Assembly (NCBI GenBank): GCA_026392465.1
Contig: JAPLCA010000013.1
Location: forward strand, 87,452 to 151,451
Direction: 5' to 3'
DNA length: 64,000 nucleotides
DNA from: Propionibacteriales bacterium
Lineage (GTDB): Bacteria > Actinomycetota > Actinomycetes > Propionibacteriales > Nocardioidaceae
Below the pieces are notes generated by a model, which worked only from the letters and a program-made list of their open reading frames with translations, was not told where the DNA came from and did not search any database. Numbering within the stretch: position 1 is the stretch's first letter; each line of letters opens with the position of its first letter. A program made the translations under genes and the position numbers. Below are positions 32,770 through 41,458 of this stretch, piece by piece.

Positions 32770-33639
32770 GTGGAACGACCCGCGTGGTTCGACGAGGCCC
32801 TCGCCTGCGCGCCGGAGCACGCGTCCGTCGAGGTCGACGGCGCACGGATCGCCTACCGGGCGTGGGGTCCGGCCGACGCACCCGTCACGGTGCTCGTCCA
32901 CGGCGGTGCCGCGCACGCGGGCTGGTGGGACCACGTCGGGCCGCTGCTCGACGCACCGTCGTCGCCGCACCGCGTGGTCGCGCTCGACCTCAGCGGCCAC
33001 GGCGACAGCGACCACCGCGACGTGTACACGCTGGAGACCTGGGCCGACGAGGTGGTCGCGGTCGCGGCCGACCAGCGCAGCCCGTCGCCGCCGGTCGTCG
33101 TCGGGCACAGCATGGGCGGCTTCGTCGCCCTGACCGCCGCGCGCGACCACGGGTCCTCGCTCGCCGGTGCGGTGGCCGTCGACTCGCCGGTGCAGGAGAT
33201 GTCGAGCGAGACGCGCGCGTGGGTCGCGTCGGGCCGCGGGCTGCCGCCGCAGAAGGTCTACCCCGACCTGCCCACCATCCTCAGCCGGTTCCGCACGCTG
33301 CCCGCCGACGACGCGACCCTCGACTACGTGCACGAGCACGTCGCCCGCGCGTCGGTCCGGGAGGTCGAGGGCGGGTGGAGCTGGAAGTTCGACCCCCGGA
33401 TCTTCCTGCGCTCCCGGATGGAGCCCGAGGAGCTCGCCGAGGCCGACTGCCCGGTCGCGCTCCTGCGCGGCGACCGCGGCATGGCGACCACCGACATCAC
33501 CGACACCGTGGCCGCCCGGCTCGGCGGGCACGTGCCGGTGACGGTCGTGCGCGACTCCGGGCACCACGTGATGCTCGACCAACCCCTCGTCCTCGCCGCC
33601 GTGGTGCAGGCGATCACCGGAGAATGGAGACGACCGTGA
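32770..33639 (+). CDS. Alpha/beta hydrolase, first gene of a three-gene operon
   Basis: A 289-residue alpha/beta hydrolase with L-V-H-G-G-A-A near residue 44, a nucleophile elbow V-G-H-S-M-G-G, acid in L-L-R-G-D-R-G and final His in D-S-G-H-H-V-M-L. The frame is open further upstream but an ideal AGGAGG stands 4 nt before the GTG at 32770, which I take as the start. The stop overlaps the start of the enoyl-CoA hydratase (GTGA), so translation is coupled. A role in CoA-ester or ring-fission product hydrolysis is inferred from the operon. Confidence 0.85.
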   Translation: MERPAWFDEALACAPEHASVEVDGARIAYRAWGPADAPVTVLVHGGAAHAGWWDHVGPLLDAPSSPHRVVALDLSGHGDSDHRDVYTLETWADEVVAVAADQRSPSPPVVVGHSMGGFVALTAARDHGSSLAGAVAVDSPVQEMSSETRAWVASGRGLPPQKVYPDLPTILSRFRTLPADDATLDYVHEHVARASVREVEGGWSWKFDPRIFLRSRMEPEELAEADCPVALLRGDRGMATTDITDTVAARLGGHVPVTVVRDSGHHVMLDQPLVLAAVVQAITGEWRRP

Positions 33640-34406
33640 CCGACCCCGAGTCGAGCCCCGACACCGAGACCGAGCTGCTGCTCGACGACGCAGAGGGCGT
33701 CCTCACGATCACCATCAACCGGCCGCAGGTCATGAACGCCGTCGACGGCGCCATGCTCGCGCGGGCGGCGGAGGCGGTCGAGACCACCGACGCCCGCGTC
33801 GTGGTGGTCACCGGTGCCGGCGCGTCGTTCAGCGCGGGCGCCGACCTGCGCCGGCTCAAGCACGGCGGCACGCACGAGAACGGCAACCGGTTCGTGCGGG
33901 CGATCGTCGCGACCGAGCGCCCGGTCGTCGCAGCGGTCAACGGGCCGGCCGCCGGGATCGCGATGTCGGTGGCGCTCGCGGCCGACGTCACCGTCGCGCA
34001 CGAGTCGGCGTACTTCCTGCAGGCCTTCGTCAACATCGGGCTGATGCCCGACGGCGGCGCCACCGAGCTGCTGGCGGCGTCCGTGGGTCGCGCGCGGGCG
34101 GCCCGGCTGTCGCTGCTCGGCGAACGTCTCCCCGCGGCCCGGGCGGCCGAGCTGGGGCTCATCGACCGGTGCTGCGGCGACGACTACGCCGACCAGGTGG
34201 CCGAGCTCGTCGCGAAGCTGGCCGGCGGGCCGACCCGCGCCTACGCCGCCACCAAGCAGGCCATGAACGCGAACACGCTGCGGAACCTCGACGAGACGCT
34301 GGAGCGCGAGCTGCGGCTGCAGCGCGAGCTGGCCGACACGGCCGACTCCCAGGAGGGCATCCAGGCCTTCCTCGACAAGCGCCCCGCCCGGTTCGAGGGC
34401 CGATGA
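33636..34406 (+). CDS. Enoyl-CoA hydratase/isomerase family protein
   Basis: A 256-residue crotonase-fold protein. Oxyanion-hole segments F-S-A-G-A-D-L-R and N-G-P-A-A-G-I-A-M-S are present. At the hydratase Glu positions it reads A-F-V-N-I-G-L-M-P-D-G-G-A, so one acidic residue (Asp) is kept and the other position is less clear. The GTG at 33636 is chosen because it overlaps the hydrolase stop and has GGAGA at proper spacing; ATG 33624 would have the site too close. The stop overlaps the nitroreductase start (ATGA). Confidence 0.87.
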   Translation: MTDPESSPDTETELLLDDAEGVLTITINRPQVMNAVDGAMLARAAEAVETTDARVVVVTGAGASFSAGADLRRLKHGGTHENGNRFVRAIVATERPVVAAVNGPAAGIAMSVALAADVTVAHESAYFLQAFVNIGLMPDGGATELLAASVGRARAARLSLLGERLPAARAAELGLIDRCCGDDYADQVAELVAKLAGGPTRAYAATKQAMNANTLRNLDETLERELRLQRELADTADSQEGIQAFLDKRPARFEGR

Positions 34407-35068
34407 GCGCGCCGATCGACGTGCTGGAGGGTCTGCTCGCGGACCGCTGGAGCTGTCGCGGATACACCGACGAGCAGGTCGACACCGCCACCATCGAGCG
34501 GCTGCTGACCGCGGCGCAGCGCACGCCCTCGTGGTGCAACACGCAGCCCTGGCACGTGGTCGTGACGGCCGGCGGCGAGACCGAGCGGCTCAAGCAGGCG
34601 ATGGCCGAGGACGAGCGCTTCGGGCCCGACCTCGCGTTCCCCCCGGCGTACGAGGGCGTCTACGCGGAGCGTCGGCGCGAGTCGGGCTGGCAGCTGTACG
34701 AGGCGGTCGGTGTCGTGAAGGGCGACCGGGCGGGGTCGGCCGCCCAGACCATGCGCAACTTCGAGTTCTTCGGCGCCCCCCACGTCGCGATCGTGACGAC
34801 CACCCGCTCGCTCGGCGTGTACGGCGCGGTCGACTGCGGGCTCTACGTGCAGTCGTTCCTGCTCGCCGCCCAGGCGCTCGGCCTCGGCGCGTGCGCGCAG
34901 GCGGCGCTGGCGATGCGCTCGGAGCTGCTGCGCGAGTGGTTCGAGCTCGACGACGACCGCCAGGTGGTCTGCGGCATCTCCTTCGGCCACCCCGACCCCG
35001 ACCACCCCACCGCCTCCTACCGCACCACCCGCGCCCCTCTCGACCAGGCCGCCGACCTCCGCCTCTGA
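34403..35068 (+). CDS. Nitroreductase-family flavoprotein
   Basis: A 221-residue FMN-dependent nitroreductase-fold protein: R-W-S-C-R-G-Y near residue 16 (FMN phosphate contact), A-A-Q-R-T-P-S-W-C-N-T-Q-P-W, and G-I-S-F-G-H-P-D near the end. It is the last gene of the hydrolase/hydratase operon, overlapping the previous stop by 4 bp. Natural substrates of such enzymes vary (quinones, nitroaromatics, enones), so only the class can be stated. Confidence 0.88.
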   Translation: MSAPIDVLEGLLADRWSCRGYTDEQVDTATIERLLTAAQRTPSWCNTQPWHVVVTAGGETERLKQAMAEDERFGPDLAFPPAYEGVYAERRRESGWQLYEAVGVVKGDRAGSAAQTMRNFEFFGAPHVAIVTTTRSLGVYGAVDCGLYVQSFLLAAQALGLGACAQAALAMRSELLREWFELDDDRQVVCGISFGHPDPDHPTASYRTTRAPLDQAADLRL

Positions 35069-35080
35069 CCTCAGCCGGAC

Positions 35081-35157
35081 CCCTCCCCGCGTTCTGTGGA
35101 CCTGGTGACGGTTTCTGACTCGGAAACCGTCACCAACTCCACGAAACGCGGGGAGGG
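35081..35157. repeat. Large inverted repeat between convergent genes
   Basis: Two 35-nt arms (35081-35115, 35123-35157) agree at 31 positions, with a 7-nt loop. The four differences form two paired internal mismatches. The stem base is CCCTCCCCGC against GCGGGGAGGG. It lies between the nitroreductase stop (35068) and the opposing stop at 35177. Probable bidirectional terminator, same class as 1068-1138 and 44794-44881. Confidence 0.85.
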
Positions 35158-35176
35158 CGGACGGGGAGGGGACGAC

Positions 35177-36622
35177 TCAGCTGCGGAGGGCTCCGACGCC
35201 GAGCACGGCTGCGAGGCCGAGGGCGGAGCGGGGGTGGTAGGCGGCCGTCCAGAGGCCGCCGTGGGCGGCGCCGCGCGCCTCGTCCATCCACGGCTCGGCC
35301 TCCGGGGCCAGGCCCGCCCGCAGGTCGTGCACGAGGAGCGCCGCCATGAGGGTGTTCGACGTCGCCGGGTCGAAGACCTCGACGCCGAACCGGTGCGCTC
35401 CGGCGTAGGCGGCGGCGAGCGCCTTGTTCTTGACCACCGACCGCGTGCGCGTGGCGGGCGCGACGTTCAGCGACACCGTGGTCCCCGCGGCCCGGGCCTC
35501 GGTGGCGCGCCAGCGCTGGACCCGCTTGGCCAGCGCGTAGTTCGGACCCTGCTGCGGCACGAGCGCGTCGCACAGCCCGGGGTCGGCGCCCGGCGGGTAG
35601 TTGCGCTGCAGCAGCCGTCCACCGCTCACCACCCGGGTCGCGTGCCGGGCCACCCGCCCCACCCGACCCTTGCGGTACGCCTCCTGCGACCGGGCCACCT
35701 CCTCGGCCGGCACCGCGAAGACGTCGGTCGGGGTGGCGAGGAACGCCAGCGCCGTCCCCGGGTGCTCCGCGACCAGGTGCGCGGCCAGTGCGTCGGCAGC
35801 CATCGACACCCGCACGTGCATCCCGCCGTCGGCGTAGCAGTAGTTGCCGAGCACGACCCGCGACGCACCGGCGAACGAGCCCAGCCAGTGCGCCACGGCG
35901 GGCAGCTCGCGCACGAGGTCGGCGCCGACGTCGGAGCCGCCGTCGCCGCGTCCGCTCGTGACGATCCGGGTGGGCACGTGCACCCGACCCGCACCGTCCG
36001 TCGCCACCCGGGCGATGCGCTCCTGCACGTCGGCGCGGGGCAGGTCGAGCGCGACGACCTCGGCACCCCAGCGCTGCAGCGCGCGGTACGGGCCCATCTC
36101 CGCCCCGGCGCCGAGCACCGCCACCACATCGCCCTCGAGCCGCAGCCAGTCGGGGTTCGCGTGCACGCGCCGCACGGCCTCGGCGCACGAGGCCGTCACC
36201 ACGCCTCGCTCCACCCACGCGTCGAGCTGGCGCAGCAGGGCGTCGCCCCGGAGCCGCTCGCCGCGGTACGGGAGCGTCAGTTCCGTCTCCGGCTCGGCCC
36301 CGCCCTCGAGCGTGGTCGTGTGCAGCACCTGGTCGAGCGGAGCGCCGGTGACGGCCTCGTCGAGGTCCGCGTCGCCGAACCGCATCGCCGCGTGCGCACT
36401 GCTCAGCCCGGCGGCGGCGATGGCGCGCGCGGCCGTCGCGTCGCCGATCCCCGCCTCGACGGCCCGACGGAAGTGCTCCAGGTACTGCCGACGCCAGGCG
36501 GTCTCCCGCTCGACGGCCCGCGAGCCGACCGGGTCGGCAGCCCGCAGCGCGTCCGCCAGCACCTCCCGGGCGGTCGCCGACGTGCTCTCGGAACGGAACG
36601 CGACTCCCTCGTGCGTGCTCAT
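35177..36622 (-). CDS. Conserved protein of unknown function with Rossmann-like motif
   Basis: A 481-residue protein I cannot assign to a named family. Near residue 165 it has V-A-V-L-G-A-G-A-E-M-G-P-Y followed by a V-V-A-L-D-L-P strand end. This is a plausible dinucleotide- or SAM-binding motif. Other conserved-looking parts are N-Y-C-Y-A-D-G-G-M-H-V-R-V-S and F-L-A-T-P-T-D-V-F-A-V-P. A small hydrophobic C-terminus (L-G-L-A-A-V-L-G-V-G-A-L) may touch the membrane. The ATG follows a TAGGGT -10 box (36629-36634) by 6 nt, so a leaderless mRNA is likely. It stands alone between two other transcription units. Confidence 0.75.
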   Translation of the reverse strand: MSTHEGVAFRSESTSATAREVLADALRAADPVGSRAVERETAWRRQYLEHFRRAVEAGIGDATAARAIAAAGLSSAHAAMRFGDADLDEAVTGAPLDQVLHTTTLEGGAEPETELTLPYRGERLRGDALLRQLDAWVERGVVTASCAEAVRRVHANPDWLRLEGDVVAVLGAGAEMGPYRALQRWGAEVVALDLPRADVQERIARVATDGAGRVHVPTRIVTSGRGDGGSDVGADLVRELPAVAHWLGSFAGASRVVLGNYCYADGGMHVRVSMAADALAAHLVAEHPGTALAFLATPTDVFAVPAEEVARSQEAYRKGRVGRVARHATRVVSGGRLLQRNYPPGADPGLCDALVPQQGPNYALAKRVQRWRATEARAAGTTVSLNVAPATRTRSVVKNKALAAAYAGAHRFGVEVFDPATSNTLMAALLVHDLRAGLAPEAEPWMDEARGAAHGGLWTAAYHPRSALGLAAVLGVGALRS

Positions 36623-36729
36623 GGCACCACCCTAGGAACCCTGCAAGGGCAGGGCAGAACGGGCATCGACGGTAACTGGGAGTGACGTACCAGGTTGCTC
36701 ATCCGCGGACCCCTTGAACAATTTTTTCC

Positions 36730-38343
36730 GTGAGCACCCATCCAGACGGCGACGGGCCCCGAATCAGGGGCATGAGCGAGACAACCACCGCAGCATCCGC
36801 CACCCGGGCCACCGCCCCGTGGTGGACCGGCGCGCTGTCGGGACTGCTCGCCGCGGTCGCGGGCGTCGCCCTCGGATCGGGTGCGGCGACGCTCCTCGGC
36901 GTTCCGACCCCGATCGAGTCGGTCGGCAACCGGGTGATCGACCTCGTCCCGAGGCCGCTCAAGGAGTTCGCCATCGAGCAGTTCGGGACGAACGACAAGC
37001 CCGTGCTCATCGGCAGCGTCGCCGCGACCCTCCTGGTCGCCGCGGCCGTCGCCGGTTGGTTGGGCCTGCGACGGCCGCGGCTCGCCCTCGGCATCACCGC
37101 CCTGCTGGGCCTGGCCGCCTTCGTGACCGCCGCTCTCGACCGCACGTCGACCGCGAACATCGTCGTCACGGTGATCCCCTCGCTCGTCACGCTGGCCGCG
37201 AGCCTGCTGCTGCTGGCCCGTCTGCTCAAGGCGCTCGAGCTGTCCCGCAAGGTCGGCGACGAGACCCCCGCCGGCTTCGACCGCCGTGCGTTCCTGCAGG
37301 CCGTGCTCGTCGCCAGCGCCGCGATGGCGATCGGCGGCGGCGTGACCCGGTTCCTCGGCTCGTCGGCGGCCAAGGACTCCCGCGCCGGCATCAGGCTCCC
37401 CCAGCCCGCGACCCCGGCCCCGGCCGTCCCGGCGGGCGCCCAGGCCGACGTGAAGGGCATCAGCCCCTACGTCACGCCGAACCGCGACTTCTACCGCATC
37501 GACACCGCCCTGCGCGTCCCGCAGGTCCCGGCCGACACCTTCAACCTGCGCATCCACGGCATGGTCGAGAAGGAGCTCAACCTCTCCTTCGAGGACCTGC
37601 TCAAGGAGCGTCTGGTCGAGAACCGGATCACCCTCACCTGCGTCTCGAACGAGGTCGGCGGCCCCTACGTCGGCAACGCCGCCTGGCTCGGCGTGCCCGT
37701 GGCCGAGCTGCTCGCCCGGGCCGGCGTCAAGGACGGCGCCGACGCGGTCAAGACGACCAGCGCCGACGACATGACCATCGGCACGCCCCTGGAGGCGCTC
37801 ACCGACACCGGGCGCGGCGCCCTGATCGCCGTCGGCATGAACGGCGAGCCGCTCCCGCTGGAGCACGGCTTCCCGGTGCGCATGGTCGTCCCCGGCCTCT
37901 ACGGCTACGTCTCGGCGACCAAGTGGCTGGTCGACATCGAGGTCACGAAGTTCTCGGACTTCAAGGCCTACTGGTCGACCCGTGGCTACTCCGAGGAGGC
38001 GCCCATCAAGCTCTCCTCCCGCATCGACGTCCCCAAGGCGTTCGAGGCCCTCCCGCGCGACAACGTCCGCATCGGCGGCGTCGCCTGGGCCCAGTCCGTC
38101 GGCATCGAGCGCGTCGAGGTGAAGATCGACGAGGGCGACTGGCAGGACGTCGACCTCGCCGCCCAGGACAACGTCAACACGTGGCGTCAGTGGTCCTGGA
38201 CCTGGGAGGACGCCACCGAGGGCACCCACCAGGTGACCGTCCGGGCGACCGACGCCGACGGCACCACACAGACTTCCGACCGGGTGCCCATCGCACCGGA
38301 CGGATCGACCGGCTGGCACAACGTCAGGTTCCGCGTCGAGTAG
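36730..38343 (+). CDS. Membrane-anchored molybdopterin-dependent oxidoreductase (sulfite-oxidase fold)
   Basis: A protein of up to 537 residues. Four membrane helices fill residues ~30-190. An F-D-R-R-A-F-L-Q segment leads into a fifth hydrophobic stretch, then an extracytoplasmic sulfite-oxidase/YedY-type domain follows. The molybdenum-ligating Cys is residue 304 in [13 protein letters not shown]-terminal Ig-like dimerisation domain ([11 protein letters not shown]) ends it. The start is unclear: GTG 36730 and ATG 36772 both lack a well-spaced ribosome site. The fasciclin lipoprotein follows 32 bp later and is probably co-transcribed. Substrate unknown; methionine-sulfoxide repair is one role known for YedY relatives. 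Confidence 0.88.
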   Translation: MSTHPDGDGPRIRGMSETTTAASATRATAPWWTGALSGLLAAVAGVALGSGAATLLGVPTPIESVGNRVIDLVPRPLKEFAIEQFGTNDKPVLIGSVAATLLVAAAVAGWLGLRRPRLALGITALLGLAAFVTAALDRTSTANIVVTVIPSLVTLAASLLLLARLLKALELSRKVGDETPAGFDRRAFLQAVLVASAAMAIGGGVTRFLGSSAAKDSRAGIRLPQPATPAPAVPAGAQADVKGISPYVTPNRDFYRIDTALRVPQVPADTFNLRIHGMVEKELNLSFEDLLKERLVENRITLTCVSNEVGGPYVGNAAWLGVPVAELLARAGVKDGADAVKTTSADDMTIGTPLEALTDTGRGALIAVGMNGEPLPLEHGFPVRMVVPGLYGYVSATKWLVDIEVTKFSDFKAYWSTRGYSEEAPIKLSSRIDVPKAFEALPRDNVRIGGVAWAQSVGIERVEVKIDEGDWQDVDLAAQDNVNTWRQWSWTWEDATEGTHQVTVRATDADGTTQTSDRVPIAPDGSTGWHNVRFRVE

Positions 38344-38375
38344 CAGGACGACACACCCAACCAAGGAGAAGAAAC

Positions 38376-39035
38376 ATGCGCACGACCACCAAGAGCAAGA
38401 GCCTCGCGATCGCAGCCGTGGCCTCGCTGTCCCTGTTCACCGCGGCCTGCGGCTCGTCCAGCGACGACAACGCCTCGTCCGACAGCGAGTCCTCCTCGAC
38501 CCCGTCGTCGGAGGCCGCGTCCGACGCCGGCGCCGACCTCGTCGGCCCGGGTTGCGCCGACTACGCCAAGGCCGTCCCGGACGGCTCGGGCTCGGTCGAG
38601 GGCATGGCCCAGGACCCGGTCGCCACGGCCGCCAGCAACAACCCGCTGCTGAAGACGCTCGTCCAGGCCGTCTCGGGCCAGCTCAACCCCGACGTGAACC
38701 TCGTCGACACCCTCAACGGTGGCGAGTTCACGGTGTTCGCGCCGGTCGACGACGCGTTCGCCAAGCTGCCCGCCGACACGGTGAAGACGCTCAGCACCCC
38801 CGAGGGCGCCAAGACCCTCGAGTCGGTCCTGACCTACCACGTCATCCCCGGCCAGATCGCGCCCGACGAGATCGACGGCACGCACAAGACGGTCAACGGC
38901 GCCGACCTCGAGGTCACCGGCTCCGGCGACGACATCAAGGTGAACGGCAACGCCGCCGTCATCTGCGGTGGCGTCAAGACCGCCAACGCCACGGTGTACC
39001 TGATCGACTCGGTGCTCATGCCGCCGGCCAGCTGA
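38376..39035 (+). CDS. Fasciclin (FAS1) domain lipoprotein, MPT70/MPT83-like
   Basis: A 219-residue lipoprotein. The signal peptide ends with F-T-A-A-C, lipidated Cys25, followed by a Ser/Asp-rich linker to about residue 55. A single FAS1 domain then carries the two conserved boxes, [11 protein letters not shown] and Y-H-V-I-P-G-Q-I, and ends [13 protein letters not shown]1 domains mediate adhesion or protein interaction at the cell surface. Start ATG has AAGGAG. Pairing with a membrane oxidoreductase recalls the mycobacterial MPT83/MPT70 group; a functional link is inference. Confidence 0.92.
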   Translation: MRTTTKSKSLAIAAVASLSLFTAACGSSSDDNASSDSESSSTPSSEAASDAGADLVGPGCADYAKAVPDGSGSVEGMAQDPVATAASNNPLLKTLVQAVSGQLNPDVNLVDTLNGGEFTVFAPVDDAFAKLPADTVKTLSTPEGAKTLESVLTYHVIPGQIAPDEIDGTHKTVNGADLEVTGSGDDIKVNGNAAVICGGVKTANATVYLIDSVLMPPAS

Positions 39036-39054
39036 TCCAGGCATCCCTCCGGTC

Positions 39055-39093
39055 GCGAGGCCCGGCTCCCCTCTCGGGGGAGTCGGGCCTCGC
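39055..39093 (+). terminator. Terminator hairpin after the fasciclin gene
   Basis: A 17-bp stem (39055-39071 with 39077-39093) has 16 Watson-Crick pairs and one G-U pair, with a TCTCG loop. No T-run. It begins 19 bp after the stop codon and separates this operon from crtT. Confidence 0.85.
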
Positions 39094-39142
39094 CCCGTCG
39101 GTGGGCGCGGCACGCCTCCTGGTTCGCCCGTAGGCTGCTGAC

Positions 39143-39877
39143 GTGCGGACACCTGGGACCCGGCTCGCGGACGAGTTCGACCGCGCTGCCCCACGCTACG
39201 ACCTGCTCACCGCCCTGAACCCCGGCTACCACGGCGCCCTGCGCGACGCGGCCCGCCAGCTCGTGGCCCGGCTGCCCCGTCGCGAGACCTGGCCGACGCT
39301 GTGGGACCTGGGCTGCGGCTCCGGGCTGTCCACGCAGGCCCTCGTCGACGCCGCGGGACGCGAGGCGCGGATCGTCGGGCTCGACGCGTCCGCCGGCATG
39401 CTCGCCGAGGCGCAGGAGAAGACCTGGCCCGAGGGCGTCCGCTTCGTGCAGGCCCTCGCCCAGGACCTGCCCGAGGTCGCGCGCCTGCACCTCGACGGCC
39501 CCGCCGACGGCGCGCTCGCCGCCTACCTGCTGCGCAACGTGCCGGTCGACCAGCGCGACGCCACCGTCGCGGCGATCGCCGACCAGGTCCGTCCGGGCGG
39601 CTGGATCGCCCTGCAGGACTACCACGTGAAGGGCTCCCCGGCCGCGCAGGCGGTGTGGAGCGCGGTCTGCTGGGGCGTCGTGACCCCGCTGTCCGTCGCG
39701 GTGCGCGGCAACCCCGCGATCTACCGGTACCTGTGGCGCAGCGTGCTGGAGAACGACTCCACCGCCGAGCTGCAGGCGCGGCTCGAGCGGGTCGGGCTGA
39801 CCGACGTCACGTGGTCGACCGCCGGCGGGTGGCAGCACGGCATCCTGCACACCGTCCTCGCCCGCAAGCCGCTCTGA
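39143..39877 (+). CDS. crtT: SAM-dependent methyltransferase of the carotenoid cluster (CrtT-like)
   Basis: A 244-residue class I methyltransferase of the UbiE/COQ5 type: L-W-D-L-G-C-G-S-G-L-S near residue 54, I-V-G-L-D-A-S-A-G-M-L, and R-P-G-G-W-I-A-L. It sits 3 bp before crtU, the same adjacency as crtT-crtU in Streptomyces griseus crtYTU, hence the symbol. What CrtT methylates is not clearly known. GTG start; a TAGGCT -10 box (39131-39136) lies 6 nt upstream, so the transcript should be leaderless and drive crtT-crtU-P450. Confidence 0.72.
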   Translation: MRTPGTRLADEFDRAAPRYDLLTALNPGYHGALRDAARQLVARLPRRETWPTLWDLGCGSGLSTQALVDAAGREARIVGLDASAGMLAEAQEKTWPEGVRFVQALAQDLPEVARLHLDGPADGALAAYLLRNVPVDQRDATVAAIADQVRPGGWIALQDYHVKGSPAAQAVWSAVCWGVVTPLSVAVRGNPAIYRYLWRSVLENDSTAELQARLERVGLTDVTWSTAGGWQHGILHTVLARKPL

Positions 39878-39880
39878 AGC

Positions 39881-41458
39881 ATGGCCCGACGCATCCCGCC
39901 GGGACGTGACCGCAACGCCGTCCTGCACGCTGCGGCGCCGGGGAGCGCCCGGCTGCGGGAGTCGCGGCACGTCGTGGTGGTCGGCGGCGGGATCGCCGGT
40001 CTCGGGGCTGCGGTCGTGCTCGCCGAGCGTGGGGTGCGGGTCACGCTGCTCGAGGCGTGCGACCAGCTCGGCGGGCGGGTGCGGTCGTGGCCGCTCGACG
40101 GTGCCGCTCACGGGGGAGGGCGCACGATGAGCCGCGGCTTCCACGCGTTCTTCCGGCAGTACTACACGCTGCGCTCGCTGCTGCGCCGCGTGGACCCGAC
40201 CCTCGAGCACCTCGTGCCCGTGCCCGACTACCCGTTGCGCCGCGCCGACGGCCTCACCGACTCCTTCGCCGCGCTCCCGACCACGCCGCCGCTCAACCTG
40301 CTCGCGTTCGTGCTGCGCAGCCCGACGTTCCCGGTCTCGGCGCTGCCGTCGGTGCACGTGCCGAGCGCGCTCGAGCTGGTCGCCGCCGACTACCCGGCCA
40401 GCCACGAGCGCTACGACGGCGAGTCGGCGCAGGCCTTCCTCGACCGGCTGCGCTTCCCCGACGGTGCCCGGCACCTCGCCCTGGAGGTGTTCGCGCGGTC
40501 GTTCTTCGCCCACCCGAGCGACTTCGGTGCCGGCGAGCTGGTCGGGATGTTCCACGCCTACTTCACGGGCAGCTCCGAGGGGCTGGTGTTCGACGTGCCC
40601 GACGACGACTACGACACCGTCCTGTGGGCACCGCTCGGTCGCTACCTCGCGGAGCACGGGGCCGACGTGCGGCTCGGTGCCGCGGTCGAGGGCGTGCGGC
40701 CGGTGGGTCGCGGCTGGCGGGTCGACGTCGCGGGCGGGACGGTCGAGGCCGACGCGGTCGTCGTGGCCACCGACCCGCGCACCACCCGTGCGCTCCTGTC
40801 GGCGCTGCCTGCCGACGACGCCGAGCGCGTCTCCTGGCAGCGCAGGGTCGCGGCGGGCCGTAACGCGCCACCCTTCGGGGTGCTGCGCCTGTGGCTCGAC
40901 GGTCGCGTCGCGAGCGAGCGGGAGGCGTTCCTCGGGACGAGCGGCTACGACCTGCTCGACAACGTCACCGTGCTCGAGCGCTTCGAGGCGGGCGCGGCGC
41001 GCTGGTCGGCGGAGCGCGGCGGGTCGGTCGTCGAGCTGCACGCCTACGCCGCCGACCCGTCCCGCGACCCCGACCTCGCGGGCGACGGACCCTGCGGTCT
41101 CGACGTCGAGCGGCTGCGCAGTCGTCTGCTCGCGGGCCTGCACGAGGTCTATCCGGAGACGCGCGGGCTGCACGTCGTGCACGAGGAGCTGCTCGTCGAG
41201 GACGACTGCGGTCTGGTCGGCACCGGGCCGTGGCGCGACCGGCTCACGGTCGACACGCCCCACGCGGGACTCGTGCTCGCCGGCGACGGGCTGCGCGTCG
41301 ACTGGCCGATCGCGCTCATGGAGCGCGCGGCGACCACGGGCGTCCTGGCGGCGAACCGGCTGCTGGGCGCGTGGGGGGTACGGGGCGAGGACGTCTGGAC
41401 CGTGCCCCTGCAGGGCGTCGTGCACCGCCGTCCCGGCCGGGGGCGGCGACCGTCGTGA
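39881..41458 (+). CDS. crtU: Carotenoid aromatase / beta-carotene desaturase-methyltransferase
   Basis: A 525-residue FAD-dependent amine-oxidase-fold protein. FAD binding: V-V-V-V-G-G-G-I-A-G-L-G-A near residue 31. The segment R-G-F-H-A-F-F-R-Q-Y-Y-T-L-R-S-L-L-R-R is diagnostic for CrtU and distinguishes it from ordinary phytoene desaturases. So do L-P-T-T-P-P-L-N-L-L-A-F-V-L-R-S and M-F-H-A-Y-F-T-G-S-S-E-G-L-V-F-D-V-P. CrtU converts the beta-ionone rings of beta-carotene to aromatic rings by desaturation with methyl migration, giving isorenieratene. Overlaps the P450 start by 4 bp. Confidence 0.85.
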   Translation: MARRIPPGRDRNAVLHAAAPGSARLRESRHVVVVGGGIAGLGAAVVLAERGVRVTLLEACDQLGGRVRSWPLDGAAHGGGRTMSRGFHAFFRQYYTLRSLLRRVDPTLEHLVPVPDYPLRRADGLTDSFAALPTTPPLNLLAFVLRSPTFPVSALPSVHVPSALELVAADYPASHERYDGESAQAFLDRLRFPDGARHLALEVFARSFFAHPSDFGAGELVGMFHAYFTGSSEGLVFDVPDDDYDTVLWAPLGRYLAEHGADVRLGAAVEGVRPVGRGWRVDVAGGTVEADAVVVATDPRTTRALLSALPADDAERVSWQRRVAAGRNAPPFGVLRLWLDGRVASEREAFLGTSGYDLLDNVTVLERFEAGAARWSAERGGSVVELHAYAADPSRDPDLAGDGPCGLDVERLRSRLLAGLHEVYPETRGLHVVHEELLVEDDCGLVGTGPWRDRLTVDTPHAGLVLAGDGLRVDWPIALMERAATTGVLAANRLLGAWGVRGEDVWTVPLQGVVHRRPGRGRRPS

